Shown in pieces: positions 1-9,215 of a stretch of 62,251 nt of DNA. Made by a program: the position numbers and the translations under genes. This DNA is from CALLVY01 sp937899855. Lineage in GTDB: Bacteria; Bacteroidota; Bacteroidia; Chitinophagales; Saprospiraceae. The notes beneath the pieces are model-generated. The model worked only from the letters and a program-made list of their open reading frames with translations, searched no databases and was not told the DNA's origin. Position 1 is the stretch's first letter. Every line of letters begins with the position of its first letter. The stretch is taken from positions 1-62,251 of the forward strand of contig JBCBQC010000032.1 of NCBI GenBank assembly GCA_039820405.1. The letters are read 5' to 3'.

Positions 1-1
1 G

Positions 2-178
2 GGTGATTTTTTGGAATTTTGTTGGATGCCTTTAGGCGATGAATTATTGTTTAAATTTTTAACTACTATTGAAGACCCTAATGTAAATTATAACTACTAC
101 CAAATTATTAAGTGTAGCGCCAAGAGAAATATCGTTGAATCCTTTTTTATTGATCCAAATGCTAAAGAGTATCGTTAG
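2..178 (+). CDS. C-terminal end of an unknown protein (partial)
   Basis: An open frame runs from the window edge to a TAG stop at 176-178 and gives 58 residues of ordinary, mixed composition (for example FLTTIEDPNVNYNYYQI and a final DPNAKEYR). The start lies outside the window. The frame is clearly more AT-rich than most genes here, which may point to a different origin. It overlaps a minus-strand open frame (59-376) whose composition is much less protein-like. I do not recognise the family and see no signal, membrane segment or catalytic motif. A weak hairpin at 506-524 could end this transcript. Confidence 0.5.
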   Translation, partial: GDFLEFCWMPLGDELLFKFLTTIEDPNVNYNYYQIIKCSAKRNIVESFFIDPNAKEYR

Positions 179-549
179 AAAGGCGTTTCCCAAAGAGATT
201 AGGGGCAGACCATCAAGTCTTCGGTGGCGTGCTGGTGTAAAAGTTGAACGATCACCCCGTAAGCGTCTGGGGCTCCGCTTAAACCAAGGGAACAGAATGA
301 AATGAAAACACTCCCCAACACCACATCCTAACCACAGTGTCAAAGCTATCTTACCTACTCCTGCTAAGCCCGTCAATTACGCATTTGAACGCTATCACAA
401 TGGCAATTTTTTGTGGCAAAGCGCTCTAGTCAATGTGTACATCCACCATTGCGAATGTTAATAATTTACACTGGAGCAAGTAGCCATTTTAAAAATAGAC
501 CATAGGGTCCGGCAGGGGCCTTTTCCCCCTTCCTTCATTACCACCCCCC
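179..549. other. AT-rich non-coding gap
   Basis: About 370 bases with no gene that I can support. It lies between the cut-off plus-strand gene and the end of the minus-strand membrane protein. Base composition is lower in GC than most of the window. The only structure noted is the weak terminator-like hairpin near its right end. Confidence 0.5.
506..524 (+). terminator. weak terminator-like hairpin
   Basis: GGTCC (506-510) can pair with GGGCC (516-520) using one G-U pair around a 5-base loop, followed by TTTT. The stem is only 5 bp, so this is a weak call. It is in the right place to end the partial plus-strand gene. Confidence 0.25.
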
Positions 550-1002
550 CTAAAAACCATACCCATACATCGCCAGACTCCCCACCAAATAACTCACCGC
601 ATTAATCCGCCAAGTTTGCGCCACCACCTCCCGCCACGCATACGTCCCCCGCAAATTCCGCCCGTTGACCCACGCCTCGATGAGCACACTCCACACAAAG
701 GCCACCAGGTACACCACCGCCAGCCACACCAGCCCCTCCCCGGTACCCACCTCGTGCTTGCTCACCCACGGAAACCACACCACCAACCACCAACCCCCAT
801 TCAACAACAAGGAGGCAATGATCCCCACCAAGCCGCTGACAACGTTGGCAATAAAAACGGTCAGGCATACCTCAAAGTCCGCCCACCGATCCGTCAACAA
901 ACGCGATAAGAGCAAGCCCTCGATCACCACAATGACCAACATAAAGAGCCAGCCCTGCGGCATAAAAGCCAATATTCCGAAACTTACGTTTAGTGTCATC
1001 AT
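550..1002 (-). CDS. small integral membrane protein, unknown function
   Basis: About 150 residues. I see four or five hydrophobic segments: roughly residues 6-30, 40-62, 65-75, 90-112 and 132-148 of the chosen product. The longer frame starts nine codons earlier, but the ATG pair at 1002/999 has a purine-rich GGGGACGG just upstream and gives a cleaner N-terminus (MMTLNVSFGILAFMPQGW). Cytoplasmic-membrane location is inferred from hydrophobicity alone. No family motif is recognised. The gene is divergent from tamB, with about 210 bp between the two starts. Confidence 0.6.
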   Translation of the reverse strand: MMTLNVSFGILAFMPQGWLFMLVIVVIEGLLLSRLLTDRWADFEVCLTVFIANVVSGLVGIIASLLLNGGWWLVVWFPWVSKHEVGTGEGLVWLAVVYLVAFVWSVLIEAWVNGRNLRGTYAWREVVAQTWRINAVSYLVGSLAMYGYGF

Positions 1003-1214
1003 CCGTCCCCTTTTTTTGTGCGGTCCCAATTCCAGCTTTGTGGATGCTGGCTCGGACCGAGATAGGACGATTGGATCAAAACGACGGAATTATTATCCGA
1101 TCCCCTCTATTTTATCTACCAATGCGCCAGCAGCCCTCCCAAAACACCCCCTCCCAAAGTGGCGCAATTGCCCCAAAACCTTTATTTTCCGCTCACCAAA
1201 ACGGCTTTCCCGGA

Positions 1215-4200
1215 ATGAAATATTGGAAAACAATCGCGCGTTGGCTCCTCCGGTTGGTCCTCTCGACCAGCCTCCTGCTCCTCCTGCTGGCCCTCGCCAT
1301 CCAATTGCCCGCCGTCCAAAACTACCTCCGCCAACAACTGCAAAGCTACCTCCAGACCACCCTCCAGACCGAAGTCCGCATCGCCACCCTCCGCCTCCAA
1401 CTGCCCACCTCCCTGAGCCTCGGGGGCCTCCACCTCGAAACCCCCCGGGGCGATACCCTCCTCCAAGTCGACCGGGCCGCCGTCCATTTTCGCCTCCACC
1501 AACTGCTGCGCCAACGCATCCAGTTCGACCAATTGGAGCTTACCGGCGGTCGCCTCGACCTCTACCTCGGTCGCGACAGCAGCAACATCGACTTCCTAAC
1601 CTCCGCTTTTGCCGCGGATACCACCGCTGCGGAGGAGTCGCCCGCCCGCCCCAGCCCCTGGCAATTGACCTTTGGAGGTGCCCAACTGCTGCTCCGCGAG
1701 CTCGACCTCCGCTACGTCGACGAAAAGCTGGCCCTCGACCTCGCCACCCGCCTGGGAAGCCTCTCCGCTGCCGTGGAACAGCTCGATTACCGGGCCAACG
1801 ATTACCAAATCGGAGCGCTCCAACTGCGGAATACCGCTATCCAGCTGGCCATGGGCACCCCGGAGGGGCCACCCACCACCGCAGGAGCTCCTACCGCTTT
1901 TCAAGTCGCCGCCGCCCAACTGGATTTGGAAGCGGTGACCCTGGATTACCGCAGTCCTAGTCTCGCCCTCGCTACCCAAATCGAGATCGGCCAACTCCGG
2001 GGGGGCAGCCTCCACCAAAGTGGGGATACCCTGGCCATCGAGGCCGATCGGATACTGCTGGACCGCAGCCGGCTTCGCTACGACCAATTGCCCATCCCCC
2101 CGCCCCGCGCCGGTTTCGACCCGCAACACCTGGACTTTTATGACCTGTCGGCCACGCTGCGGGATTTTCGCTACGCCTTGCCCGATCTCTCCGCCGACGT
2201 ACAACAATTCTCCGCACGCACCGCGGATGGGTTTTGGCTAAAAGAATTGCGCAGCCAAGTGGCCCTCGCCGAGCGGGGGCTCCAACTCCGCGAAACGAGT
2301 CTGACGACTTCGAACCTGGAGTGGACCAGCCGCCTGCTGCAAATCGACTACCCCCTGCTGGCCCCTGCGCCGCCGCCCCTAGCCGAGCTCCGGATCGACT
2401 CCGACGCTCGGCTGCTCGCCCGTAACCTGCGGGACTTGTCTTACTTTTACCCCCCGCTCGATAGCCTCGATTTTTTTCGCCAGCACCGGGACCGCAAGCT
2501 GCAGCTCCGCCTCCGGGCCAAGGGCTCTCTGGCCGAGCTCGACCTTCGCTCCCTGACCCTGCGTGGACTGGGCTTGGATGCCCAACTGCGGGGCCAGCTT
2601 CGCCAGCTCGACCGGGTGGACCAACTGGCTCTCGACCTCCAATTGGCGCGTCTTCAAACCAGTGGACCCGCCATTCGGAGCTGGCTACCGGACAGTTTGC
2701 TGCCCGCCTATGTCCAATTGCCGGATAGCCTCTTCGCTCGGGGAAGTATCCGGGGCCACCGCGAAGCCTTTACGGCGGATGTTCAGGTCCAAACCCGCCG
2801 CGATACCCTGCCGGCGACCACGCAGTTTCGTGCCGTAGTCCGAGCCCGTGATATTGAAATTCCGGATCGGGCCTTTCTGGAGGTACGGGTCGATACCTTC
2901 GTCATCGACCGGGCTGATTTGCTGGCCTACCTGCCACCCGATTTGCTGCCCCCATTTGTCGAGCTGCCGGAGGCTTTTATACTGAGTGGTCGACCCGCCG
3001 TGGGCTACCTCGATCGGCTGTCTTCCACGCTGCAGCTCAGCACCCTGCGCTCGGGAATGCTCCGTCGTTACGATTTTTCGGGGGACCTCCGTGGTCTTTT
3101 TTCCGACCAACCCGAATTGGACCTCACGCTGCGGGCCGAGGACGTACCTCCCGATGAGTTGGTCCACTTTCTTCCCGATAGTTTGCTGCCCCGCTACTTG
3201 CGCCTGCCGCTGCTGAACAATATCGTCGGTCGGTTTAGCGGACGGCCCGACGATTTTAGAAGTACCCTACGGTTTGCGTCCAATACCGGCGACTGGGATT
3301 TAAACGCCCTGCGACAAGGGGATGCTTTTGCGCTCGATTTGAACGTTGCGGACCTGCGGACGGCCGCTTTTTTCTCCGATCGCTACCTGGATAGTCTCCT
3401 GGGTTTTTCCCTCCAACCCCTCGCCTTGCGAATGGCCCTCAAGGGGGAGGGCTTCGACTGGTCCGACCGGACCGTAGTCGACTTGGACCTGGCGATTCAC
3501 AGTGCTGTGGATACGGCCACCCAAGGCTTGCGCATCGCAGGCCAAGTGTCGGAACGCATACTGACCGCCCGGGCTCGGGCTACCGAACCCGAGCTGGCCC
3601 TAGCGTCAGAACTGCGGCTGGACTGGTCGACGGCCCTGCCCCAATTGCGGGCGGACCTTCAGATCGACCGTTTGGATTTACAGGCCCTCCGGCTCGCTTC
3701 GGAACCCTTTTTGATGGCGGGGCAACTGGCCCTGACCGCCGAGGGGACGGGTTTGGATACGCTCCGCGGACGGGTCCGTTTGGACCAGTGGAACTTGCGC
3801 TACGCCGATCGCCTGGAACGGATCGATAGCCTCTTGTTGACCGTGGATTTGGATCGGGGAAAGAACGACCTGCGGGTCCAGTCCGACTTTTTGGATGGAG
3901 CCTGGCGGGGGGATTTTTCCATCCCCCGGACGGTGGAAATCCTGCCCGCACTGTTCTACCGCGCGGCTCAACTGGACTATCCCGATACCTTAGTCGGTGC
4001 CACTGATGATCGCTTTGCCCTGTCGCTCCACCTCCATCGCCCCGAGGTCTTGACCCTGGGCTTTATCCCGACTTTGGAAGGGCTGTCGCCTTGTTCACTG
4101 GCGGTCGAACTGGACAATCGTCAATCCCATTTAGCGCTGCGCGCGGAGCTGCCTTTTGTTCGCTACCAAGCTTCCAATTTTGAGGAGCTTTCCCTGCTGA

Positions 4201-6494
4201 TCGACGGCAATCAGGAAGGCTTGACTTACGAATTGGGGCTGCGTCGGGCGGAGGTGCGGGGCATCGCCGTGGTGGATTACTTTCGTACTTTCGGGACCCT
4301 GGCGGAGGGGCGACTGACGAATACCATCGAGACGCGGGATACGCAGCAGCGAGAACGCTTCGCCTTTCGGTCTTCCCTGCAACGAACCCGGGAGGCGGCT
4401 TACGAATTGGTCCTGGCGACCGAACAATTGATCAACTACGAAAAATGGCGGGTCCCGGAGGGCAACCGACTGGGCTGGTCGGCTACGGCGGTGGATGCGG
4501 AACGCTGGCGTTTTTCGAAGGGAAATTCGGCCATCGCGATTGGGGCCATCAACGCGCGAACGGGCTGGCGGCTAAGTTTTGAGCAGTTCGATCTGCAAAC
4601 CGTTTCCGATATCATCAAGCTGGACGGGGACTATTTTGGAGGGGTGTTGAATGGGGAAATTTCCTTGTTGAATGTTCCTACTCAACCGACCTTCTCGGCC
4701 CAACTGGACATCGACAAACTCGTAACCCTCGGTGGAACCCTGGGGGATCTCAAGCTCCGCGCTATCGACGAAGGGGCGCGACGAATCAAAATGGCAACGA
4801 GCTTGCGGGGGAATGGCAACGACCTGCGGCTAAAGGGGACGCTGGATTTAGATGCTCCCTACGAAGCCCTCGACTTTTTCCTTGACTTACAGTCGGTCAA
4901 CCTAGCCGCGATCGAACCACTGAGCCTGGGTTACCTCGAAAATATGAACGGGCAGCTGAAAGGCCGGTTGGACATCACGGGCAATTTTTCCCAACCCGCC
5001 CTCCTCGGCGAACTGCGCTTTACCGAGGCTGCTTTTGACATCCAAAGCCTCAAGGCCCGCTTACAATTGGGCGAGCAGCCCGTCGTCTTCGACGCCAACG
5101 TCATCGAATTCCGGGACCTGGAAATCCGCGATGTCAATGGCAACCATGGCGTCATGTCCTCCTACGTACTGACTAGTGACTACCGCAATTTTTTCCTCCA
5201 AGCCCAGCTGAACCTCCAGGATTTTCTCGTTCTCAATACCACCGCCAAGGACAATGATTTGTACTACGGCAAACTGATCGTCGACGCAAATGCCACAATC
5301 ACCGGCCCCTTGACGGCCCCTACCGTAGAGCTGGTAACCCAGGCCAAAAAGAACTCCCAACTGACTTACGTATACAATCCTTACTCCCGTGATTTGGAGA
5401 GCCACGAAGGGGTAGTAGAATTCGTCGTCCCGGAGGAATTGCGTTTGCGCCGGGCCCGGCAAAAAAGCCAGCTGCAAGAGGTCTCGGAGGGTTTCAATAC
5501 CAAGATTACGGTCCGGGCCGAGGTGACTGATGCGCTCGATTTTAAAGCCATTACCGATCCACTTTCGGGGGATCATTTTACGGGAAAGGCCAAGGGGGAC
5601 GTCGTCTTTACCTTGTATCCCGACGGGAAGATGGAACTCAACGGACAGCTGACGACGGTGGAGGGGAAATACCTATTTACCTACCAAAAACTGGTGCGCC
5701 GCCCCTTTGACGTCAAGCCGGGAGGTACCCTCACTTGGACCGGGGACCCCTACAATCCCGATTTGGACATCGACGTGGAATACCGGGTACGCACTTCCCC
5801 GGCTCCACTGCTCGCCAACGATACGGACGCCAGCAGCGTATCGACCGCCAAACAGGTGTTCTTGGTTGTCCTAAACATCGGCGGACAGCCTTCCAAAACG
5901 GAGATCAGCACCTCCATCAGCTACCCCAGCAATGCGGAGGGCAATACGAACGATAGTGAGATCGAAGCGGCCATCAACAACGTCAACCAGGACCTGAGTC
6001 AGCAGAATACCCAAGCTTTTGCCCTGATTTTATTCAATGGCTTTCTGGCGCAGAACCCCGGAAACGCCGATTTCCAACTGCCCGATCTTTCGGGGAACAT
6101 CAACAACGCCATCAGTCAACAACTGAACAATCTCGCCAATCGTTACATCAAATTTGTCGAAGTGGACTTTGGCTTGGATGCTTACCAGACCGATAGCGAA
6201 CAGGAGCAAATGGACCTCACCGTAAGCGTTCGCAAACGCCTTTTCAACGATCGGCTCCTCATCAGACTGGATGGAAAAGCCAGCTCCGAGACGGGCCCCG
6301 ATCAGGGCAGTACCCAAACCTTCCTGGACAACGTCACGGTGGAATATTCCCTCACCCCCAGCGGTCGTTTCAAACTCAAATTCTACAACCAGCGCGATTT
6401 TGATGACTTTATCGGTGGAACGGCCCTTAAGGTGGGCGGCGCCCTGGTGTTTTCAAAAGACTTCAATACCTGGCGTTGGAAAAAGCGACAATGA
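1215..6494 (+). CDS. tamB: TamB-family translocation and assembly protein (DUF490)
   Basis: A 1759-residue protein anchored by one N-terminal membrane helix (residues about 8-30, Leu-rich), followed by a very long periplasmic region of repeated amphipathic beta-strands. The repeated 'pattern LxLxL...LRGxL' is typical of AsmA/TamB-like lipid-bridge proteins. The last 450 or so residues match the DUF490/TamB C-terminal domain (segments such as VDANATITGPLTAPTVEL and the late SVRKRLFNDRLLIRLDG). TamB proteins span the periplasm and work with an Omp85 partner in outer-membrane assembly or phospholipid transport. An in-frame extension back to 993 exists, but the ATG at 1215 places the signal anchor at the N-terminus. 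The Omp85 partner follows 73 bp downstream. Confidence 0.88.
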   Translation: MKYWKTIARWLLRLVLSTSLLLLLLALAIQLPAVQNYLRQQLQSYLQTTLQTEVRIATLRLQLPTSLSLGGLHLETPRGDTLLQVDRAAVHFRLHQLLRQRIQFDQLELTGGRLDLYLGRDSSNIDFLTSAFAADTTAAEESPARPSPWQLTFGGAQLLLRELDLRYVDEKLALDLATRLGSLSAAVEQLDYRANDYQIGALQLRNTAIQLAMGTPEGPPTTAGAPTAFQVAAAQLDLEAVTLDYRSPSLALATQIEIGQLRGGSLHQSGDTLAIEADRILLDRSRLRYDQLPIPPPRAGFDPQHLDFYDLSATLRDFRYALPDLSADVQQFSARTADGFWLKELRSQVALAERGLQLRETSLTTSNLEWTSRLLQIDYPLLAPAPPPLAELRIDSDARLLARNLRDLSYFYPPLDSLDFFRQHRDRKLQLRLRAKGSLAELDLRSLTLRGLGLDAQLRGQLRQLDRVDQLALDLQLARLQTSGPAIRSWLPDSLLPAYVQLPDSLFARGSIRGHREAFTADVQVQTRRDTLPATTQFRAVVRARDIEIPDRAFLEVRVDTFVIDRADLLAYLPPDLLPPFVELPEAFILSGRPAVGYLDRLSSTLQLSTLRSGMLRRYDFSGDLRGLFSDQPELDLTLRAEDVPPDELVHFLPDSLLPRYLRLPLLNNIVGRFSGRPDDFRSTLRFASNTGDWDLNALRQGDAFALDLNVADLRTAAFFSDRYLDSLLGFSLQPLALRMALKGEGFDWSDRTVVDLDLAIHSAVDTATQGLRIAGQVSERILTARARATEPELALASELRLDWSTALPQLRADLQIDRLDLQALRLASEPFLMAGQLALTAEGTGLDTLRGRVRLDQWNLRYADRLERIDSLLLTVDLDRGKNDLRVQSDFLDGAWRGDFSIPRTVEILPALFYRAAQLDYPDTLVGATDDRFALSLHLHRPEVLTLGFIPTLEGLSPCSLAVELDNRQSHLALRAELPFVRYQASNFEELSLLIDGNQEGLTYELGLRRAEVRGIAVVDYFRTFGTLAEGRLTNTIETRDTQQRERFAFRSSLQRTREAAYELVLATEQLINYEKWRVPEGNRLGWSATAVDAERWRFSKGNSAIAIGAINARTGWRLSFEQFDLQTVSDIIKLDGDYFGGVLNGEISLLNVPTQPTFSAQLDIDKLVTLGGTLGDLKLRAIDEGARRIKMATSLRGNGNDLRLKGTLDLDAPYEALDFFLDLQSVNLAAIEPLSLGYLENMNGQLKGRLDITGNFSQPALLGELRFTEAAFDIQSLKARLQLGEQPVVFDANVIEFRDLEIRDVNGNHGVMSSYVLTSDYRNFFLQAQLNLQDFLVLNTTAKDNDLYYGKLIVDANATITGPLTAPTVELVTQAKKNSQLTYVYNPYSRDLESHEGVVEFVVPEELRLRRARQKSQLQEVSEGFNTKITVRAEVTDALDFKAITDPLSGDHFTGKAKGDVVFTLYPDGKMELNGQLTTVEGKYLFTYQKLVRRPFDVKPGGTLTWTGDPYNPDLDIDVEYRVRTSPAPLLANDTDASSVSTAKQVFLVVLNIGGQPSKTEISTSISYPSNAEGNTNDSEIEAAINNVNQDLSQQNTQAFALILFNGFLAQNPGNADFQLPDLSGNINNAISQQLNNLANRYIKFVEVDFGLDAYQTDSEQEQMDLTVSVRKRLFNDRLLIRLDGKASSETGPDQGSTQTFLDNVTVEYSLTPSGRFKLKFYNQRDFDDFIGGTALKVGGALVFSKDFNTWRWKKRQ

Positions 6495-6567
6495 GCGGTC
6501 CCCGATGGTCGACAAATTCTTCGCCAAAGCCGGGCGGACTCCCATTTAAGACCTACCTTTATCACCG

Positions 6568-8916
6568 ATGAGACCATGGAGTATACTCGCCGGCCTAATG
6601 CTGTGCCTGCTGGGCAGTAGTTGTTCCTTACAGCGGACCCTGCCCGAGGGGGAGTACCTGTACACCGGGGCCAAGATCAAGGTGGTGCCTACGGAAAAAG
6701 GTTTTGCCACCACCAAGCTGAGTGCGAGTTATGCGGGGCTACTCAAACAGCCCAAGCCCAATGGCAAATTCTTGGGCCTGCGTTGGGGCCTGCGTTTGCA
6801 CAATCTTTTTCACAGCGAACGGGGCAATAAATTTTGGGCTTGGTGCCAACGGAAATTGGGCAAGCCACCCGTCATTTACCAAAGACAAGTCACGGAACAG
6901 ACCCAGCAAATTCTGGCAAACCGGGCTTTTAATCAGGGCTTTTTCGAAGTCCAGGTCAAAGCGGAAGTCAAGCAGAAAAAGCGCAAGGCCAGCGTCTTGT
7001 ACCTCGTCTCGGTGCGGCCTCCCCACCGCATCAGCGCCCTGCGCAACGCCGTAAGCGATTCCGTCATCCACCGCAGCATCGACGCCATTCAGGACAGCAG
7101 CCTACTGCGCCCGGGCGAAGCCTATCAGCTCGACCTGCTCAAACGGGAACGCGAACGCATCACCACCGCCCTCCGCCGCCGGGGGCACTACCTCTTTCGC
7201 AGCGATTACCTAAAATTTCGGGCCGATACCCTGGGCGGCGGGCGCGAGGTGCAACTCGAACTGGTTCTCAAGCCGAACGTCGACTCCACCCACCTGCCCC
7301 GCCAAACCATCCGTCAAATCGTCGTATACCCCGACTTGGATTTTGATAAAAACCGTCCCCAAGCCCGGGACACCCTCCAGTACGATGGCCTGACCATCCT
7401 CTCGTCCCGCGAATTGCTGCGGCCCGCGGCCCTCCGCGAGGCCATCCTCCTCCGGGCGGGCCAATACTATTCGACGACCGATCACCGGGCTACCCTGGAG
7501 CGCTTATCCTTTCTCCAGACCTATCAATTCGTCGAAGTCCAATTCGAAGCGGCTCCCCAGTCCGACAGCCTCCTCGACGTCCGCATCAAGCTGCGGCCCC
7601 GCCAATTGAAAACCGTCGAGGGTTCCGTGGGGGGCTCCCTGAGTGCGGGGCTCTACGCCGGTCCCGAAATTACCGCCACTTACCTGGACCGCAATCTGTT
7701 CCGGGGCGCCGAACGCCTGCGCGTCAGCTTCAACGGACAGTACAACTTTCCCCTGGTCGCCAATATCGCCTCGCGCGTCCAACAGGAAATTCAGCTGGCC
7801 TTGTCCAAGCCCGGATTGATCGTCCCCTTCCGCAAACGCGCCTGGCCCAAAGCACTCGTGGGCCAAACCAAAGCCTCCTTTTCCTATTCGATCGACCGCA
7901 TCAGCATTCCCCTCAACGGGACCGAGGATTTTTTGCGGGAAGAAAACTTTACCGAATTGCTCGCCGGGCTACGGACCGACCCCAATTTTGCCCCCGCCGT
8001 TACCTTCAATACCTTCGACTGGAAACTGTCCTACCTGTGGCGCCGCCGACCCGCCATCCAACACGAATTGACGCCCATCAGCGTGGTCTGGCAGGCCCCG
8101 CAGTACCAGGTGGACGAGCTGCGTCGCCTACTGGTACAGATCTTTTTACTGGACGAGGTGGCGGCGGAGGATGGCTTCTTCCTCAGCCTGGAACCCATGC
8201 TGCTGTACCAACCTGCCTACGTCTACCTCTTTGACAGCCGTTTGAAGCAGTGGCAAACGCACAATTTCTACTATCGAGGGCGGATGGCCTTTGCGGCCAA
8301 TCGCCTGCTCAACCGCGACAGCAATATCGTTCGGGCCAATGACGAGAGTCAGTTTTTGCAGTGGGAAAACGATTGGCGTTACTTCTGGCGCCCCTCCGCC
8401 AAGCATACCCTAGCGGGACGCCTGGCCGCTCAATTTTCCTTTCCCCTCGGCGAGGAATTGCTGCTGCCTTTTTTTGATCTCTACGCGGTGGGCGGTCCCA
8501 ACAGCATCCGGGCTTTTCCACCCCGTCGGGTCGGTCCGGGTAGTGTGGAGCCCACCGATCAAACCTTTTTCTTCTCGGGTACCGGTGACCTCCTGCTGGA
8601 GGGCAGCCTGGAATGGCGTCCCCGGATCAGTAGCCTACTCGAACTCGGCTTCTTTGTGGATGCGGGCAACGTTTGGTTGTTTCGGGGAGGGACGCGGAAT
8701 GATGAATTGGCCACTTTTCGCCTGGAGGATTTTTACCGCCAACTGGCCGTCGGCACCGGCTTCGGACTGCGTTTTGATTTTCAGGTCCTGCTTCTGCGGA
8801 CCGACTTTGGCTTTCCTCTTACCCGACCCTGGCTACCCCAAGGACAACGCTGGGTGGGAGACCGCCTACAGCTGCGGGATGCCGTTTTCAACCTGGCCTT
8901 TGGTTACGCTTTTTGA
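6568..8916 (+). CDS. tamL: TamL, lipoprotein BamA/TamA-like Omp85 protein
   Basis: 782 residues. The N-terminus is a lipoprotein signal with lipobox LLGSSC, lipidation on Cys19. POTRA-like repeats fill roughly residues 25-340, and a 16-strand Omp85-type barrel covers about 345-782, with GGPNSIRAFPPRRVGPGS as the conserved Gly-rich strand/loop region. The chain ends in an aromatic residue (NLAFGYAF), as outer-membrane barrels do. Bacteroidota use a lipidated BamA paralogue, TamL, as partner of TamB; that and the adjacent tamB make the call. It differs from BamA by the lipobox and by this operon position. Confidence 0.85.
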   Translation: MRPWSILAGLMLCLLGSSCSLQRTLPEGEYLYTGAKIKVVPTEKGFATTKLSASYAGLLKQPKPNGKFLGLRWGLRLHNLFHSERGNKFWAWCQRKLGKPPVIYQRQVTEQTQQILANRAFNQGFFEVQVKAEVKQKKRKASVLYLVSVRPPHRISALRNAVSDSVIHRSIDAIQDSSLLRPGEAYQLDLLKRERERITTALRRRGHYLFRSDYLKFRADTLGGGREVQLELVLKPNVDSTHLPRQTIRQIVVYPDLDFDKNRPQARDTLQYDGLTILSSRELLRPAALREAILLRAGQYYSTTDHRATLERLSFLQTYQFVEVQFEAAPQSDSLLDVRIKLRPRQLKTVEGSVGGSLSAGLYAGPEITATYLDRNLFRGAERLRVSFNGQYNFPLVANIASRVQQEIQLALSKPGLIVPFRKRAWPKALVGQTKASFSYSIDRISIPLNGTEDFLREENFTELLAGLRTDPNFAPAVTFNTFDWKLSYLWRRRPAIQHELTPISVVWQAPQYQVDELRRLLVQIFLLDEVAAEDGFFLSLEPMLLYQPAYVYLFDSRLKQWQTHNFYYRGRMAFAANRLLNRDSNIVRANDESQFLQWENDWRYFWRPSAKHTLAGRLAAQFSFPLGEELLLPFFDLYAVGGPNSIRAFPPRRVGPGSVEPTDQTFFFSGTGDLLLEGSLEWRPRISSLLELGFFVDAGNVWLFRGGTRNDELATFRLEDFYRQLAVGTGFGLRFDFQVLLLRTDFGFPLTRPWLPQGQRWVGDRLQLRDAVFNLAFGYAF

Positions 8917-8978
8917 GGCTGGGCGCTTCCGTGTCACCATTCCACCCGGACCATTCCAAGTCCTAAGTTTTGGATCGA

Positions 8979-9215
8979 TTAGCGGTACCGCAGATATTTG
9001 CTAAAAATATCGGTATACCGGTCGTTGACGTTGAGTTGGGTGATCTTGCGGTATTTCACCACGATGGGTTCCTGGTCCCAGCGTCCCTGGGCATTAAAGT
9101 AGCGGAAGTACAGCTTCTTCTTTTTGGCTTGGAGAATCCGACCGATCAAAAAGGAATGGGCGTAGGCCCCCTCCTGATCCAGGATGTAATCGTAGTAGGC
9201 ATCGTTGGCATTGGT
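8979..9215 (-). pseudogene. 78-codon tail in frame with, and beyond, the serine hydrolase stop
   Basis: Directly after the TGA at 9216-9218 the same frame stays open for 78 codons to a TAA at 8979-8981. The encoded residues look like a real domain: DAYYDYILDQEGAYAHSFLIG, then a Lys-rich turn, then YFNAQGRWDQ and ending KYLRYR. The pattern (FxxGxI ... F-x3-G-x-WD ... V-x4-I ... Y-x6-YL) resembles small conserved proteins of about 100 residues. There is no ATG, GTG or TTG near the beginning of this frame. It could be a C-terminal domain cut off by a nonsense mutation, the remnant of a separate gene, or a sequencing error in the stop codon. Confidence 0.45.

Noticed and set aside
59..376. 105-residue minus-strand open frame
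   Set aside because: Composition is unlike a real protein and it overlaps the better plus-strand partial gene ending at 178.
993..1214. N-terminal extension of tamB upstream of 1215
   Set aside because: The extra residues are not protein-like and would bury the signal anchor; the ATG at 1215 is the natural start.
665..1960. 431-residue Pro/Arg-rich open frame overlapping tamB
   Set aside because: It is a shadow of tamB in another frame, created by GC-rich codons.
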